The notes: generated by a model not told the origin, from the letters alone. Shown: positions 1 through 9,664, counted from the first letter of the stretch. The stretch is DNA of 64,000 nt from Faecalibacterium longum CLA-AA-H243 (GCF_020687245.1 NZ_JAJEQG010000006.1:1-64000); one strand, 5' to 3'. Made by a program: numbers and translations.

Positions 1-25
1 AAACGCCGCCCGTTCGGGCGGCGCT
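1..25 (-). terminator. Terminator of ilvA
   Basis: On the minus strand a GC-only stem (GCCGCCC / GGGCGGC) with a short loop is followed by a T run, a few bases past the ilvA stop codon. This is an intrinsic terminator. Its T tract runs off the left window edge. Confidence 0.75.
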
Positions 26-44
26 TCTGCATTTACCGATAAAG

Positions 45-1250
45 TTATACGCGCTCGGCCACCAGCTGGAAGCCTGCCTTGGTGAGCTCCTGCCGGATCT
101 GCTCGATCTGGGCGTTGTCGCGGGTCTCGAGAGTTAGCTTGAGGAAGCAGCTGGAGATGGGCATATTGGGGTCGGAGCCGTCGTGGAGGACGGACACCAC
201 ATTGCTGCCGCAGCGGGAGACGATGTCGGCCACCTGCTGCAGCTGGCCGGGCTTGTCTTCCAGCGCGATGGTCAGGTTGGCCTTGCGGCCGCTCATGACG
301 AGGCCGCGGGTGATGACGCGGTTGAGGATGTTCACGTCGATGTTGCCGCCGGAGACGAGGCAGACGACCTTCTTGCCCTCAATGGGCAGCTTGTGGAAGA
401 GCGCCGCCGCCACAGGCACTGCGCCTGCACCCTCGGCCACCAGCTTCTGGTTCTCCATCAGGGAGAGGATGGCCGCTGCGGTCTCGTCCTCGGTGACAGT
501 GACGATGTCGTCCACATACTCTTCACAAAGCTTATAGGTCAGCTCGCCGGGGGTCTTGACCTGAATGCCGTCTGCGAAGGTGGAGACGGCAGAGAGGGTC
601 TGGTATTTGTGCTCATGGAGGGAGCGATACATGCTGGGTGCGCCCTCGGCCTGCACGCCGTAGACCTTGACGTCGGGCTTCAGGCTCTTGATGGCGAAGG
701 CCACGCCGGAGATGAGTCCGCCGCCGCCCACAGGCACGATGACAGCGTCCACATCGGGCAGCTGGTCGAGAATTTCGAGGCCGATAGTACCCTGACCGGC
801 AATGACCTGCTCGTCGTCGTAGGGGTGGATGAAGGTCATGCCCGTTTCTTCCTGCAGCTCCACGGCCTTGTCGTGGGCGTCGTCGTAGGTGCCGGGTACG
901 AGGCAGACCTCCGCACCGAGGTTCTTGGTGTTCTCAACCTTCATGATGGGCGCACCGTCCGGCATACAGACGATGCTCTTGATGCCGCGGCGGGTAGCGG
1001 CCAGCGCCACGCCCTGTGCGTGGTTGCCCGCCGAGCAGGCGATGACGCCCTTGTCGCTCTCTTCCTTGGAGAGCTGGCTGATCTTATAATAAGCGCCGCG
1101 CACCTTGAAGCTGCCGGTCACCTGCAGGTTCTCGGTCTTGAGGTAGAGCTGGCAGTCCTTGGAGAGCCGGGGTGCCTCGATGAGGTCGGTCTTGCGGGCT
1201 ACGTCCTTGAGGACAAAGGCGGCGTGGTAGATCTTATCCAGTGTCAGCAT
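45..1250 (-). CDS. ilvA: Threonine ammonia-lyase (threonine deaminase) with ACT domain
   Basis: PLP enzyme that deaminates threonine to 2-oxobutanoate, the first step towards isoleucine. The PLP-lysine segment GSFKVRGA is near residue 46, the SAGNHAQG motif follows near 73, and the glycine loop PVGGGGLISG is near 172. About 70 C-terminal residues (from ANLTIALEDKPGQL) form a single ACT domain. The 401-residue length and single ACT domain match the short form that can be biosynthetic or catabolic. Allosteric control by isoleucine is possible but not provable here. It has its own promoter and lies downstream of the leu operon terminator, so it is probably transcribed alone. The neighbouring leu genes favour a biosynthetic role. 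Confidence 0.95.
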   Translation of the reverse strand: MLTLDKIYHAAFVLKDVARKTDLIEAPRLSKDCQLYLKTENLQVTGSFKVRGAYYKISQLSKEESDKGVIACSAGNHAQGVALAATRRGIKSIVCMPDGAPIMKVENTKNLGAEVCLVPGTYDDAHDKAVELQEETGMTFIHPYDDEQVIAGQGTIGLEILDQLPDVDAVIVPVGGGGLISGVAFAIKSLKPDVKVYGVQAEGAPSMYRSLHEHKYQTLSAVSTFADGIQVKTPGELTYKLCEEYVDDIVTVTEDETAAAILSLMENQKLVAEGAGAVPVAAALFHKLPIEGKKVVCLVSGGNIDVNILNRVITRGLVMSGRKANLTIALEDKPGQLQQVADIVSRCGSNVVSVLHDGSDPNMPISSCFLKLTLETRDNAQIEQIRQELTKAGFQLVAERV

Positions 1251-1323
1251 ATCGTTTTTCCCATCCTATCTCTGTTTATCCATCCCGGCACACGGGCTAT
1301 TTTTATTGTTAAAGACAGGATTT

Positions 1324-1352
1324 AGTATAGTTTACATAAATTGATTTGTCAA
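1324..1352 (-). promoter_or_regulatory. Promoter of ilvA
   Basis: Read on the minus strand: a perfect -35 TTGACA (1347-1352), a 17-base spacer and a -10 TATACT (1324-1329), about 75 bases before the ilvA start. No T-box or other leader structure is seen between it and the gene. Confidence 0.8.
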
Positions 1353-1410
1353 ATGAATCTATTTCACACTTTAAGGCAGAAAGCGGAATTTGCTGACATT
1401 GTATTATAGA

Positions 1411-1449
1411 AAAGCCGCCGCCATTCACCAAACAGCGAACAGCGGCGGG
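1411..1449 (-). terminator. Terminator of the leuACDB operon
   Basis: Read on the minus strand, an imperfect GC stem (CCGCCGC with GCGGCGG) is followed by TTTTCTAT, about 40 bases after the leuB stop. It separates the leu operon from the ilvA promoter. Confidence 0.7.
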
Positions 1450-1484
1450 GTATTACCACTTTATCCTATTACTTTCCGGTAAAC

Positions 1485-2558
1485 TCAAATCTCCGCGAGG
1501 ATAGCGTCACCCATGGCGGTGCAGCCGAGGCAGGTGCAGCCCTCGCTCATGTTGTCGGCGGTGCGCAGGCCCTTGTCCAGAACCTTATTCACCGCGTTCT
1601 CAATGGCGTCAGCCTCCTCAGCCATACCGAAGGAGTAGCGCAGCATCATAGCGGCGGAGAGGATGCAGGCAGTAGGGTTGACGATGTCCTTGCCCGCGAT
1701 GTCGGGAGCAGAGCCATGGATGGGCTCGTACAGGCCCCGGGTGCCGTCGCCCAGACTGGACGAGGGGATCATGCCGATGGAGCCGGTGATCATGGAGGCC
1801 TCATCGGAGATGATGTCGCCGAACATGTTCTCGGTGACGATGACGTCGAACTGGCTGGGGTCCTTGACGACCTGCATGGCACAGTTGTCCACGAACATCT
1901 CGCTGTACTCCACCTCGGGGTACTCAGCCTGCAGGCGGTGCATGACCGCACGCCAGAGGCGGCTGGTATCCAGCACGTTGGCCTTATCCACGCAGCAGAG
2001 CTTCTTGCGGCGCTTCATGGCCGTCTCGAAGCCGATGCGGCCAATGCGCTCGATTTCATGCTCCGAGTAGGGCATGGAATCCACAGCCTGCTTCTCGCCG
2101 TTCTCCAGCGTGTAAGTCTCGTGCTTACCGAAGTAGACGCCGCCGATGAGCTCACGCACGATGATGAAGTCGATGCCCTTTGCCACGATCTCGGGCTTGA
2201 GGGGGCTGGCCGGGGCCAGCTGGGGCCAGATCTTGGCCGGGCGGTTGTTGGAGTAGAGGCCCATGCCGGCGCGGAGACGGAGCAGACCCTTTTCAGGGCG
2301 CTGCTCACCGGGCAGACCCTCCCACTTTGGGCCGCCCACTGCGCCCAGAAGGACGCTGTCGGCCGCGAGGCACTTGTCCAGCTCATGCTGGGGCAGCGGG
2401 TCGCCGTACTTGTCGATGGCCTCGCCGCCCATTGCGGCGTCGGTGTAGTGGAAGGTGTGGCCGTACTTTTCGGCCACCTTATCGAGAACGCGGAGGGTCT
2501 GCTTCACGATCTCGGGGCTGGAGCAGTCGCCCCAGATGACAGCAATGTTTTTTTCCAT
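1485..2558 (-). CDS. leuB: 3-isopropylmalate dehydrogenase
   Basis: Oxidises and decarboxylates (2R,3S)-3-isopropylmalate to 2-oxoisocaproate with NAD+, the third step specific to leucine. About 357 residues, the usual length. Family signatures include LLGAVGGPKW, the substrate arginine region (RLRAGMGLYSNNRPAK), VDKANVLDTSRLW, and the metal/NAD region GDIISDEASMITGSIGM with EPIHGSAPDIAGKDIVNPTA. The N-terminal IPGDGIGPE signature reads IWGDCSSPE, an unusual variant of a loop that is normally glycine rich. The start is the ATG at 2558, since an upstream in-frame ATG at 2570 sits directly on the AAAGG ribosome site. It is the last gene of the leuA-C-D-B operon. Confidence 0.95.
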   Translation of the reverse strand: MEKNIAVIWGDCSSPEIVKQTLRVLDKVAEKYGHTFHYTDAAMGGEAIDKYGDPLPQHELDKCLAADSVLLGAVGGPKWEGLPGEQRPEKGLLRLRAGMGLYSNNRPAKIWPQLAPASPLKPEIVAKGIDFIIVRELIGGVYFGKHETYTLENGEKQAVDSMPYSEHEIERIGRIGFETAMKRRKKLCCVDKANVLDTSRLWRAVMHRLQAEYPEVEYSEMFVDNCAMQVVKDPSQFDVIVTENMFGDIISDEASMITGSIGMIPSSSLGDGTRGLYEPIHGSAPDIAGKDIVNPTACILSAAMMLRYSFGMAEEADAIENAVNKVLDKGLRTADNMSEGCTCLGCTAMGDAILAEI

Positions 2559-2675
2559 TCTTATGGGCATCCTTTCTTTTATTGGACAACAGCATCTTTC
2601 GTCAGGCTATGTTCTCTTTTGCTGGCAAAAGAGAACCAGAAAACCACCAGCGATTTCGACGCGCTGGACCCACGA

Positions 2676-2771
2676 GAAAGGGGCTGCTCGCCCCTTTCAG
2701 ACCCCAACGGAGAAGTCGAAACGGAAAAAAGCTAGCCGCTTCGCTAAACGCTTTTTTCTCGTTTCTCCGTT
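2676..2771. repeat. Paired hairpins between leuD and leuB
   Basis: The 267-base gap between leuD and leuB holds two stems: GAAAGGGG/CCCCTTTC (2676-2698) and a longer one with arms AACGGAGAA.../...TTTCTCCGTT (2706-2771) whose inner part pairs CGGAAAAAAGC with GCTTTTTTCTCG. No ORF is supported. As transcribed RNA it could act as a processing site or partial terminator that lowers leuB expression, or it may be a dispersed repeat. Confidence 0.5.
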
Positions 2772-2837
2772 TTACGGCTTCGCCGATGGTGTTACATCTC
2801 TGATAAACTTTACGTCCAGCAAAGAGGCAATGCCGCT

Positions 2838-3326
2838 TTACTTCTTCGTCAGCGACTTCATCAGACCGCCGTCGGCGATGATCTTCTGGATGAACGGCGG
2901 GAAGGGTTCGGCCTGGAAAGTCTTGCCGGTGGTCTCATCGGTGATGACGCCGGTATCAAAATCCACGCTGACAGTATCGCCTGCGCTGATGGCGTCCACG
3001 GCCTCGGGGCATTCCATGATGGGCAGGCCGATGTTGATGCTGTTGCGGTAGAAGATGCGTGCGAAGCTCTTGGCGATGACGACAGAGATTCCGGCGGTCT
3101 TGATGGCCAGCGGTGCGTGCTCACGGGAGGAGCCGCAGCCGAAGTTCCAACCGCCCACCATGATGTCGCCGTCCTTGACGTTGTTGATGAAGTCCTTGTC
3201 AATGTCCTCCATGCAGTGGCTGGCCAGCTCTCTGGCATCCTGCGTGTTCAGGTGGCGGGCCGGGATGATGACGTCGGTATCCACGTTATCCGGGTATTTG
3301 AAAACAGAACCGTTTGCGTTGTTCAT
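2838..3326 (-). CDS. leuD: 3-isopropylmalate dehydratase, small subunit
   Basis: Swivelling-domain subunit of the LeuCD isomerase, which converts 2-isopropylmalate to 3-isopropylmalate. At 162 residues it is the short type that pairs with a short LeuC. Signatures are [16 protein letters not shown] near the N-terminus and [20 protein letters not shown] near residues 60-80, the substrate-contact loop. It starts at an ATG with AAGGAGA about ten bases upstream and follows leuC by 17 bases, so the two are translationally close. Confidence 0.95.
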   Translation of the reverse strand: MNNANGSVFKYPDNVDTDVIIPARHLNTQDARELASHCMEDIDKDFINNVKDGDIMVGGWNFGCGSSREHAPLAIKTAGISVVIAKSFARIFYRNSINIGLPIMECPEAVDAISAGDTVSVDFDTGVITDETTGKTFQAEPFPPFIQKIIADGGLMKSLTKK

Positions 3327-3343
3327 GGGTGACTCTCCTTTTC

Positions 3344-4603
3344 TCAGACCGTGCGGGGGTCGGTGATGTAGCCGGTCAGTGCGCTGGCGGCAGCGGTAGC
3401 GGGCGAAGCCAGATACACCTCGCTCTTGACGTGGCCCATGCGGCCCACGAAGTTGCGGTTGGTGGTGGAGACGCAGCGCTCACCCTCGGCGAGGATGCCC
3501 ATGTAGCCGCCGAGGCAGGGGCCGCAGGTGGGGGTGGAGACGATGCAGCCCGCGTCGATGAAGGCCGTCGTCCAGCCGCGGAGGATGCACTCCTTGTACA
3601 CGGCCATGGTGGCGGGGATGATGATGCCGCGCACGCCCTTTGCGATGTGTTTGCCCTTCAGGATGTTGTAAGCGGCCTCCATATCCTCGAGGCGGCCATT
3701 GGTGCAGCTGCCGATGACCACCTGGTCGATTTTGATGTCCTTGCCCTCGCTGGCGGGGTGGGTGTTCTCGGGCAGGTGGGGGTAGCTGACGGTCGGCTCG
3801 AGGGCAGAGAGGTCGATTTCAATGGTCTTCTCATACTCGGCGTCCGGGTCGGCCTCATAGAACACCGGCTCGCGCTGGCTGCGGCCCTTGAGATAAGCCT
3901 TGGTCACGTCGTCCACGGGGAAGATGCCGTTCTTGGCACCGGCCTCGATGGCCATGTTGCAGATGCTCAGGCGGTCGTCCATGGAGAGGGAAGCGACGCC
4001 CGGGCCGGTGAACTCCATCGACTTATACAGCGCACCATCCACGCCGATCATACCGATGATGTGGAGGATGAGGTCTTTGCCGGAAACTTTCGGCGGCAGC
4101 TTGCCGTTCAGCACGAACTTGATGGCGGCAGGCACCTTGAACCATGCCATGCCGGTAGCCATGCCGGCGGCCATATCGGTGGAGCCAACGCCGGTGGAGA
4201 ATGCGCCCAGTGCGCCGTAAGTACAGGTGTGGCTGTCGGCGCCGATGACGCAGTCACCGGCTGTCACGATGCCTTTTTCGGGCAGCAGAGCGTGCTCGAT
4301 GCCCATCTGGCCCACATCGTAGAAATTGAGGATGTCGTACTTGTTGGCGAACTCGCGGCACTGCTTGGACTGGGTCGCGCTCTTGATGTCCTTGTTGGGA
4401 ACGAAGTGGTCGAGGACGATGGCGATGTGCTCTTTGTCGAACACGCCGTTGAAGCCCGCCTTTTCGAACTCGTTGATGGCGACGGGGGTAGTGATGTCAT
4501 TGCCCAGCACGATGTCGAGCTTGGCGTTGATGAGCTGGCCTGCCTTGACCTCGGCGAGGCCTGCGTGTGCGGCCAGAATTTTCTGCGTCTGGGTCATTCC
4601 CAT
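3344..4603 (-). CDS. leuC: 3-isopropylmalate dehydratase, large subunit
   Basis: Aconitase-family [4Fe-4S] subunit of isopropylmalate isomerase. The 419-residue length matches the compact (HACN-like) class rather than the roughly 465-residue enterobacterial form. The cluster cysteines are in [13 protein letters not shown] (near residue 298) and in [11 protein letters not shown] (near 358-361). Aconitase-type segments include [23 protein letters not shown]. An AAAAGGAGA ribosome site precedes the ATG. It is second in the operon, 39 bases after leuA. Confidence 0.96.
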   Translation of the reverse strand: MGMTQTQKILAAHAGLAEVKAGQLINAKLDIVLGNDITTPVAINEFEKAGFNGVFDKEHIAIVLDHFVPNKDIKSATQSKQCREFANKYDILNFYDVGQMGIEHALLPEKGIVTAGDCVIGADSHTCTYGALGAFSTGVGSTDMAAGMATGMAWFKVPAAIKFVLNGKLPPKVSGKDLILHIIGMIGVDGALYKSMEFTGPGVASLSMDDRLSICNMAIEAGAKNGIFPVDDVTKAYLKGRSQREPVFYEADPDAEYEKTIEIDLSALEPTVSYPHLPENTHPASEGKDIKIDQVVIGSCTNGRLEDMEAAYNILKGKHIAKGVRGIIIPATMAVYKECILRGWTTAFIDAGCIVSTPTCGPCLGGYMGILAEGERCVSTTNRNFVGRMGHVKSEVYLASPATAAASALTGYITDPRTV

Positions 4604-4642
4604 GGTTCATTCTCCTTTTGATACTCTCTCAAAAATCTCTCT

Positions 4643-6295
4643 TTATTTATTGTTGATCGCGCTGACCAGTGCATGGATACCGGCCACGATAATATCGGTA
4701 TCGGTGCCTGCACCCCAGGTGACGATGCCGTCGCCCCACTCGAGGCCGACGTAGGAAGCGGCGCGGGAGGTGGAGCCTTCGTCCAGACTGTGCTCGGAGT
4801 AAGTTTCCAGGTGGAAGTCCATGCCGGTGGCGCTCTGGATAGCGTTTGCCACAGCATCCAAACGGCCATTACCCACCGAGGTGACCACCTTGCGCTGACC
4901 GTTCAGATCCAGCGTGACGGTGGCGGTGATGCCGTTGACCTGTGCAAAGTGGGCCTCGACGACAGACAGGGGCTTCGACTTGTTGAGGAAGGTATCCTCG
5001 AAGATGTGGAGCACTTCGCCTGCGCTCAGCTCCTTGTGGCTGTGGTCGGACACGCTCTTGACCTTGTAGCCCAGCGCCTCGCGCATCTTGGCGGGCAGGT
5101 TGTAGCCGTAGTTCTGCTCCAGCACGAAGCCGATGCCGCCCTTGCCGCTCTGGCTGTTGATGCGGATGACGTCGGCGTCGTAGGTGCGGCCGATGTCGTG
5201 GGGGTCCACCGGGATATAGGGGCAGGTCCAGCGGTGGTCGCCCTTCTCCTTGCGGTAGGCCATGCCCTTTGCAATGGCGTCCTGATGGCTGCCCGAGAAG
5301 GCGGCGAACACCAGCTGGCCGGCGTAGGGGGTGCGCTCGTAGATGTGCATCCGGGTGACCCGCTCATAGGTGGCGCAGATGGCGGGCATATCGGAGAAGT
5401 CCAGCTTCGGGTCTACGCCGTGGCTGTACATATTCATGGCGAGGGTCACAGCGTCCACGTTGCCGGTGCGCTCGCCGTTGCCGAAGAGGCAGCACTCCAC
5501 CCGCTGAGCGCCTGCCAGAACGGCCAGCTCTGCACAGGCGACGCCGGTGCCGCGGTCATTATGCGGGTGGGTGGAGATGATGACGCTGTCGCGGTACTTG
5601 AGGTGCTTGTCGCAATACTCAATTTGATTTGCATAGACATGGGGCATACTCATCTCGACCGTGACCGGCAGGTTGATGATCATGGGGCGGTCGGGGGTGG
5701 GCTGCATGATGTCCAGGACCGCGTTGCAGACCTCAACGGCGTAGTCCACCTCGGTGCCGGTGAAGCTCTCGGGGCTGTACTCGAAGAGGAAGTTGCCCTC
5801 ATACTCCTCGCTCAGCTGCTTGACCAGCTTTGCGCCGTCCACGGCGATCTGCTTGATCTCCTCCTTAGACTTGTGGAACACCTGCTCGCGCTGGGCGACG
5901 GAGGTGGAATTATAGAAGTGGATGACCGCACGAGGTGCGCCCTTGACAGCCTCGAAGGTGCGGCGGATGATATGGTCGCGGCACTGGGTCAGCACCTGCA
6001 CGGTGACATCGTCGGGGATCATGTTCTTCTCGATGAGAGTACGGAGGAACTCGTACTCCGTCTCGCTGGCGGCCGGGAAGCCGACTTCGATTTCCTTGAA
6101 GCCAATTTTGACCAGCATCTGGAAGAATTCCAGCTTTTCCTCGAGGCTCATGGGGACGATAAGGGCCTGATTGCCGTCGCGCAGGTCCACGCTGCACCAG
6201 GTGGGAGCTTTCTCGATGTGGTCTTTCTTGACCCAGCTGTCATAGCCGGCGGGGACCGGGTAATATCCCGGTGCGTACTTGGTAGCGTCCATCAT
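4643..6295 (-). CDS. leuA: 2-isopropylmalate synthase
   Basis: Condenses acetyl-CoA with 2-oxoisovalerate, the committed leucine step. About 550 residues, the long LeuA class. The N-terminal HMGL-type TIM barrel shows SVDLRDGNQAL near residue 37 and the metal-binding HPHNDRGTG near 245. The C-terminal domain (from about residue 420) is the LeuA allosteric dimer domain, where leucine feedback acts in this family. The start is the ATG at 6295, with GGAGG about nine bases upstream. A TTG 30 bases earlier keeps the frame open but lacks a ribosome site. It is first in the operon and is preceded by a T-box leader. Confidence 0.95.
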   Translation of the reverse strand: MMDATKYAPGYYPVPAGYDSWVKKDHIEKAPTWCSVDLRDGNQALIVPMSLEEKLEFFQMLVKIGFKEIEVGFPAASETEYEFLRTLIEKNMIPDDVTVQVLTQCRDHIIRRTFEAVKGAPRAVIHFYNSTSVAQREQVFHKSKEEIKQIAVDGAKLVKQLSEEYEGNFLFEYSPESFTGTEVDYAVEVCNAVLDIMQPTPDRPMIINLPVTVEMSMPHVYANQIEYCDKHLKYRDSVIISTHPHNDRGTGVACAELAVLAGAQRVECCLFGNGERTGNVDAVTLAMNMYSHGVDPKLDFSDMPAICATYERVTRMHIYERTPYAGQLVFAAFSGSHQDAIAKGMAYRKEKGDHRWTCPYIPVDPHDIGRTYDADVIRINSQSGKGGIGFVLEQNYGYNLPAKMREALGYKVKSVSDHSHKELSAGEVLHIFEDTFLNKSKPLSVVEAHFAQVNGITATVTLDLNGQRKVVTSVGNGRLDAVANAIQSATGMDFHLETYSEHSLDEGSTSRAASYVGLEWGDGIVTWGAGTDTDIIVAGIHALVSAINNK

Positions 6296-6320
6296 AATTC
6301 TTGTCCTCCATTTTTGCTGT

Positions 6321-6395
6321 GTCAACCTCTCAGTCTCGCATTCGCTCGACAGGGCCGGGTTGCGGCAGCGCGTCAGCGCTGACTGAGAGGTTGAC
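6321..6395. repeat. Palindromic intergenic repeat (copy 1)
   Basis: Arms GTCAACCTCTCAGTC and GACTGAGAGGTTGAC enclose a second palindrome (GCGTCAGCGC). It lies between the T-box terminator and the leuA start, so it is part of the leuA mRNA leader. Relatives occur at 8873, 37312, 40081, 50426 and 54436. Confidence 0.7.
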
Positions 6396-6410
6396 TCCTT
6401 TTATCAAACG

Positions 6411-6721
6411 AAAAGGCTCCCGTCTCTCAAAGGACGAAATCCCCTGAGAGACGAGAGCCTGTAATTTCTGTTACAGGGCACCCGTGGTACCACTCTCTTT
6501 GCTGTGCCAAAAGCACAGCCGCTCTGCACGATCGGCTTTTTGAGGCGAATCGCTGCCCTTATAACGGTGGGCTTCCGTCAGGACCTACTGTCTGCTTCAG
6601 TCCTGCCGCTCAGGGGCCAGTAACCGAGACCCTCTGCACCGCCTTGCACCATCCGGCGGCTCTCTGCACGCAGAAGAAAATCGTTTTTTCCCCGTCAACG
6701 CATTTGCGCTTTGTTCAAAGT
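6411..6721 (-). promoter_or_regulatory. T-box leader controlling leuACDB
   Basis: Read on the minus strand: a Stem I region begins near 6670 (AGAGAGCCGCC...GGTGCAAGGCGG), a conserved T-box sequence containing TGGTACCACGGG lies at 6481-6492 and pairs with the uncharged tRNA acceptor end, and a strong terminator follows at 6411-6462 (GGCTCTCGTCTCTC / GAGAGACGGGAGCC, then TTTTCG). Uncharged tRNA should favour the antiterminator and read-through into leuA. A candidate specifier codon is CTG (6618-6620), aligned by equal distance to the matching site in the ilvB leader; CTG would sense tRNA-Leu. The T-box itself is secure, the specifier is an inference. Confidence 0.9.
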
Positions 6722-6727
6722 GGTTTC

Positions 6728-6756
6728 ATTTTAGCAAAACCCGCCGCCCCTGTCAA
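6728..6756 (-). promoter_or_regulatory. Promoter of the T-box/leuACDB transcript
   Basis: Minus strand: perfect -35 TTGACA (6751-6756), 17-base spacer, -10 TAAAAT (6728-6733). Transcription would start near 6721, directly upstream of the T-box Stem I. The remaining gap to ftsH (6757-6938) is AT-richer and shows no clear further element. Confidence 0.85.
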
Positions 6757-6938
6757 GCAGTTTTGCTCACAATTAAAATGAAACGATTTCACATAAATAG
6801 CAGCATAAATTTTCAAAATTTGCGGGTGGATTCTTTGCTTTGTTAAGAATCTGCGAAGTTTTTGCAAAGTTCGCCTCGAAACGCTGGTTTCTGAAATGGC
6901 GTCGTGGTATGCTGGTTGCAACACAAGGAGGGATCCCC

Positions 6939-8774
6939 ATGAAAGAAGTCAAGACCCCCAAAAAGCCATTGGCTATTTACTACGCCATTGTATTACTGGT
7001 GCTGATGCTGCTCAACTTCGTGCTCGTGCCGTGGATGAGCGAACGGCAGGTAAAAGAAGTGGACTACGGCACCTTCATGTCTATGACCGAGGACAAAGAC
7101 ATCGGCCGGGTGGATGTGGAATCGAACCAGATCATCTTTACTGATAAAGACGAAAAGCAAATTTACAAGACCGGCCTGATGAACGACCCTGACCTGACCC
7201 AGCGCCTCTACGACGCAGGCGCACAGTTTTCCAGCGAGATTGTCGAGCAGGCTTCGCCCCTGATGAGCTTTCTGCTGAGCTTTGTGCTGCCCATCGTCCT
7301 CTTCGTCTGTCTGGGCAATTTCATGAACAAAAAGCTCATGGAAAAGGCCGGCGGCGCGAACTCAATGATGTTCGGCGGCGTGGGTAAGTCCAACGCCAAG
7401 GTCTACGTCCAGTCCACCCACGGCATCCGCTTTGCGGATGTGGCCGGCGAAGATGAGGCCAAAGAGAACTTACAGGAGATCGTAGATTATCTGCACGACC
7501 CCAAGAAATACGAAGAGATCGGTGCCTCGATGCCCAAGGGCATCCTGCTCGTCGGCCCTCCGGGTACCGGCAAGACCATGCTGGCAAAGGCCGTGGCGGG
7601 CGAATCCAACGTGCCGTTCTTCTCCATCTCCGGCTCGGAGTTTGTGGAGATGTTCGTGGGCATGGGCGCGTCCAAAGTCCGTGATTTGTTCAAGCAGGCC
7701 AAGGAAAAAGCCCCCTGCATCGTGTTCATCGACGAGATAGACGCCATTGGCCAGAAGCGCAACAGCGGCCAGCTGGGCGGCAACGACGAGCGCGAGCAGA
7801 CCCTGAACCAGCTGCTCACCGAGATGGACGGCTTCGAGGGCAACAGCGGCGTCATCATCCTCGCGGCCACCAACCGTCCGGATTCCCTTGACCCGGCTCT
7901 GACCCGTCCCGGCCGCTTTGACCGCCGTGTTCCTGTGGAACTGCCCGACCTCAAGGGCCGCGAAGAGATCCTGAAGGTCCACGCCAAGAAAGTCGCTCTT
8001 GCCCCCGGCATCGACTTCAACACCGTGGCCCGGATGGCCTCCGGTGCCTCCGGCGCAGAGCTGGCCAACATCGTCAACGAAGCCGCCCTGCGGGCCGTGC
8101 GCGCCGGCCGCAAGTCGGTCACGGAAGCCGACCTCGAGGAGAGCATCGAGGTGGTCATTGCAGGCTACCAGAAGAAGAACTCCATCCTCACCGACAAGGA
8201 AAAGTGCATCGTAGCCTATCATGAGATCGGCCACGCACTGGTGGCGGCGCTTCAGAATCACTCCGCACCCGTGCAGAAGATCACCATCATCCCCCGCACC
8301 TCGGGCGCACTGGGCTACACCATGCAGGTCGAAGAAGGCAACCACTACCTGATGACCAAGGAAGAGCTGGAAAATAAGATCGCCACCCTCACCGGCGGAC
8401 GTGCTGCCGAGGAAGTGGTGTTCGGCTCCATCACCACCGGCGCGTCCAACGACATCGAGCAGGCCACCAAGCTTGCCCGCGCCATGCTCACCCGTTACGG
8501 CATGAGCAAAGAGTTCGACATGGTGGCCCTGGAGACGGTGAACAACCAGTATCTGGGCGGCGACACCTCGCTGGCCTGCTCGGCCCAGACCCAGCGCGAG
8601 ATCGACCAGCGGGTCGTGGAGCTGGTAAAGGTCCAGCACGAAAAGGCCATCAAGATCCTCACCGACAACCGTGCAAAGCTCGACGAGCTGGCGAAGTACC
8701 TTTATGAAAAGGAGACCATCACCGGCGACGAGTTCATGGCTATCCTTGAGGAAAAAGATTCCAGCAAAAATTAA
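6939..8774 (+). CDS. ftsH: ATP-dependent zinc metalloprotease FtsH
   Basis: Membrane-anchored AAA+ protease for quality control of membrane and regulatory proteins. 611 residues. Two membrane segments (about residues 11-31 and 106-127) flank an extracytoplasmic domain. Walker A GPPGTGKT is at 206-213, Walker [11 protein letters not shown] near 260, the second region of homology is near 300-320, and the zinc site HEIGH is at 428-432. The start is the ATG at 6939 because it follows an ideal AAGGAGG. The protein is slightly shorter than many FtsH, with a short C-terminal tail ending EEKDSSKN. A terminator follows 25 bases later, so it appears monocistronic. Confidence 0.97.
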   Translation: MKEVKTPKKPLAIYYAIVLLVLMLLNFVLVPWMSERQVKEVDYGTFMSMTEDKDIGRVDVESNQIIFTDKDEKQIYKTGLMNDPDLTQRLYDAGAQFSSEIVEQASPLMSFLLSFVLPIVLFVCLGNFMNKKLMEKAGGANSMMFGGVGKSNAKVYVQSTHGIRFADVAGEDEAKENLQEIVDYLHDPKKYEEIGASMPKGILLVGPPGTGKTMLAKAVAGESNVPFFSISGSEFVEMFVGMGASKVRDLFKQAKEKAPCIVFIDEIDAIGQKRNSGQLGGNDEREQTLNQLLTEMDGFEGNSGVIILAATNRPDSLDPALTRPGRFDRRVPVELPDLKGREEILKVHAKKVALAPGIDFNTVARMASGASGAELANIVNEAALRAVRAGRKSVTEADLEESIEVVIAGYQKKNSILTDKEKCIVAYHEIGHALVAALQNHSAPVQKITIIPRTSGALGYTMQVEEGNHYLMTKEELENKIATLTGGRAAEEVVFGSITTGASNDIEQATKLARAMLTRYGMSKEFDMVALETVNNQYLGGDTSLACSAQTQREIDQRVVELVKVQHEKAIKILTDNRAKLDELAKYLYEKETITGDEFMAILEEKDSSKN

Positions 8775-8798
8775 AATAGGATCTCTGCAATAATCCAG

Positions 8799-8831
8799 CC
8801 GCCGTATCCGTATTCATTACAGATACGGCGG
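8799..8831 (+). terminator. Terminator of ftsH
   Basis: Ten-base stem CCGCCGTATC / GATACGGCGG followed by TTTTC, 25 bases after the ftsH stop codon. Confidence 0.85.
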
Positions 8832-8872
8832 TTTTCTGATACGCCGTACCGCTGATAAAAGCATTTGGGATA

Positions 8873-8910
8873 AACCTCTCCGTCAGCGCACCAGCGCTGA
8901 CGGAGAGGTT
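8873..8910. repeat. Palindromic intergenic repeat (copy 2)
   Basis: Near-perfect 17-base arms AACCTCTCCGTCAGCGC / GCGCTGACGGAGAGGTT with a four-base loop. This is the minimal form of the repeat family found at 6321, 37312, 40081, 50426 and 54436. Confidence 0.75.
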
Positions 8911-8940
8911 GACTTCCTACATCTACAGGAGGATACTACT

Positions 8941-9570
8941 ATGAGACTGCTGAACAAGAACACTGCCCGCCGCGCTGCCGCTGCTGCCGCTCTGCTGACC
9001 ATGACCGCCGCCATGAGCGTGGGTGCCTTTGCCGCCGACGCCGAGGACGTGACCGTTGCCGGTTATCTGCCCCCTCAGTCGTCCGAGGTCATGGTTCAGG
9101 GTGACATTGCTCTCCACTCTGACGTTCCGGTGGGGGAGGTAGACCCCAACTACGGCGGCTACGCTTCCCCGGTGGAGAACCCCATTCAGGGCAACGTGAT
9201 GATGATCTCCGACGAAACTCCCCTGCCCTCTGACACGCCGGTGGAGAAGAGCGAAGCCCGCTACACCGTCAAGGGCCTGCTGGGCAAGCAGGTGCTCTAC
9301 ACCGCCCGTCAGGAAGGCCGCGTGCTGACGCTGGACGCCCCCGATGACAACGCCACCTTCCGCACCACCATCCTCGACATGCAGACCCTGATGAATCAGG
9401 GCGTAAGCACGCTGGTGCTCAAGACCGGCAAGACTTCCACCACTCTGAACCTGACTCTGCTGTGCCAGGATCAGAAGCCCGGCACCCGGGTCACTCTGCG
9501 CCACCTCGGCAGCAGCGCTCACCTCACCGTGGGCTTCCGCAGCCGCCGCGATCTCATCGTTGGCCGATAA
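8941..9570 (+). CDS. Small secreted protein of unknown function
   Basis: Not recognised. 209 residues with a clear Sec signal peptide: basic MRLLNKNTARR, an alanine/leucine-rich core, and a likely cleavage site after VGAFAADA near residue 31. The mature part has a proline- and acid-rich stretch (residues 35-100) with two similar phrases (IALHSDVPVGE and ETPLPSDTPVEK), then a more ordered C-terminal half rich in Thr and Leu. No cysteines outside the single LLCQ, no membrane anchor and no sorting motif. An AGGAGGAT ribosome site precedes the ATG. It is flanked by a repeat upstream and a convergent terminator downstream, so it is probably a single-gene unit exported to the cell surface or medium. 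Confidence 0.8.
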   Translation: MRLLNKNTARRAAAAAALLTMTAAMSVGAFAADAEDVTVAGYLPPQSSEVMVQGDIALHSDVPVGEVDPNYGGYASPVENPIQGNVMMISDETPLPSDTPVEKSEARYTVKGLLGKQVLYTARQEGRVLTLDAPDDNATFRTTILDMQTLMNQGVSTLVLKTGKTSTTLNLTLLCQDQKPGTRVTLRHLGSSAHLTVGFRSRRDLIVGR

Positions 9571-9624
9571 GCTTTTCCCTCTCTCCTCTTCGTTTTCCAT
9601 AGATACTTTTTCCCTCAGACGCAA

Positions 9625-9656
9625 AAGACCCCCGCTGCAAACACAGCGGGGGTCTT
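9625..9656. terminator. Bidirectional terminator
   Basis: Perfect 13-base stem AAGACCCCCGCTG / CAGCGGGGGTCTT between the convergent secreted-protein gene and the Hsp70 gene. A-rich sequence on one side and TT on the other allow it to serve both strands. Confidence 0.75.
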
Positions 9657-9664
9657 ACTGTTTA

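Noticed and set aside
183-1325. Long plus-strand frame opposite ilvA
   Set aside because: It is the antisense shadow of a high-GC gene, has no ribosome site and repeats poor His/Ala/Val composition. The same applies to the long opposite-strand frames over leuB, leuC, leuA, ftsH, dnaK, the ABC exporters, AOR, metH and ilvD.
2582-2803. Short plus-strand frame between leuB and leuD
   Set aside because: Lies in the hairpin-rich spacer with no ribosome site and no recognisable protein features.
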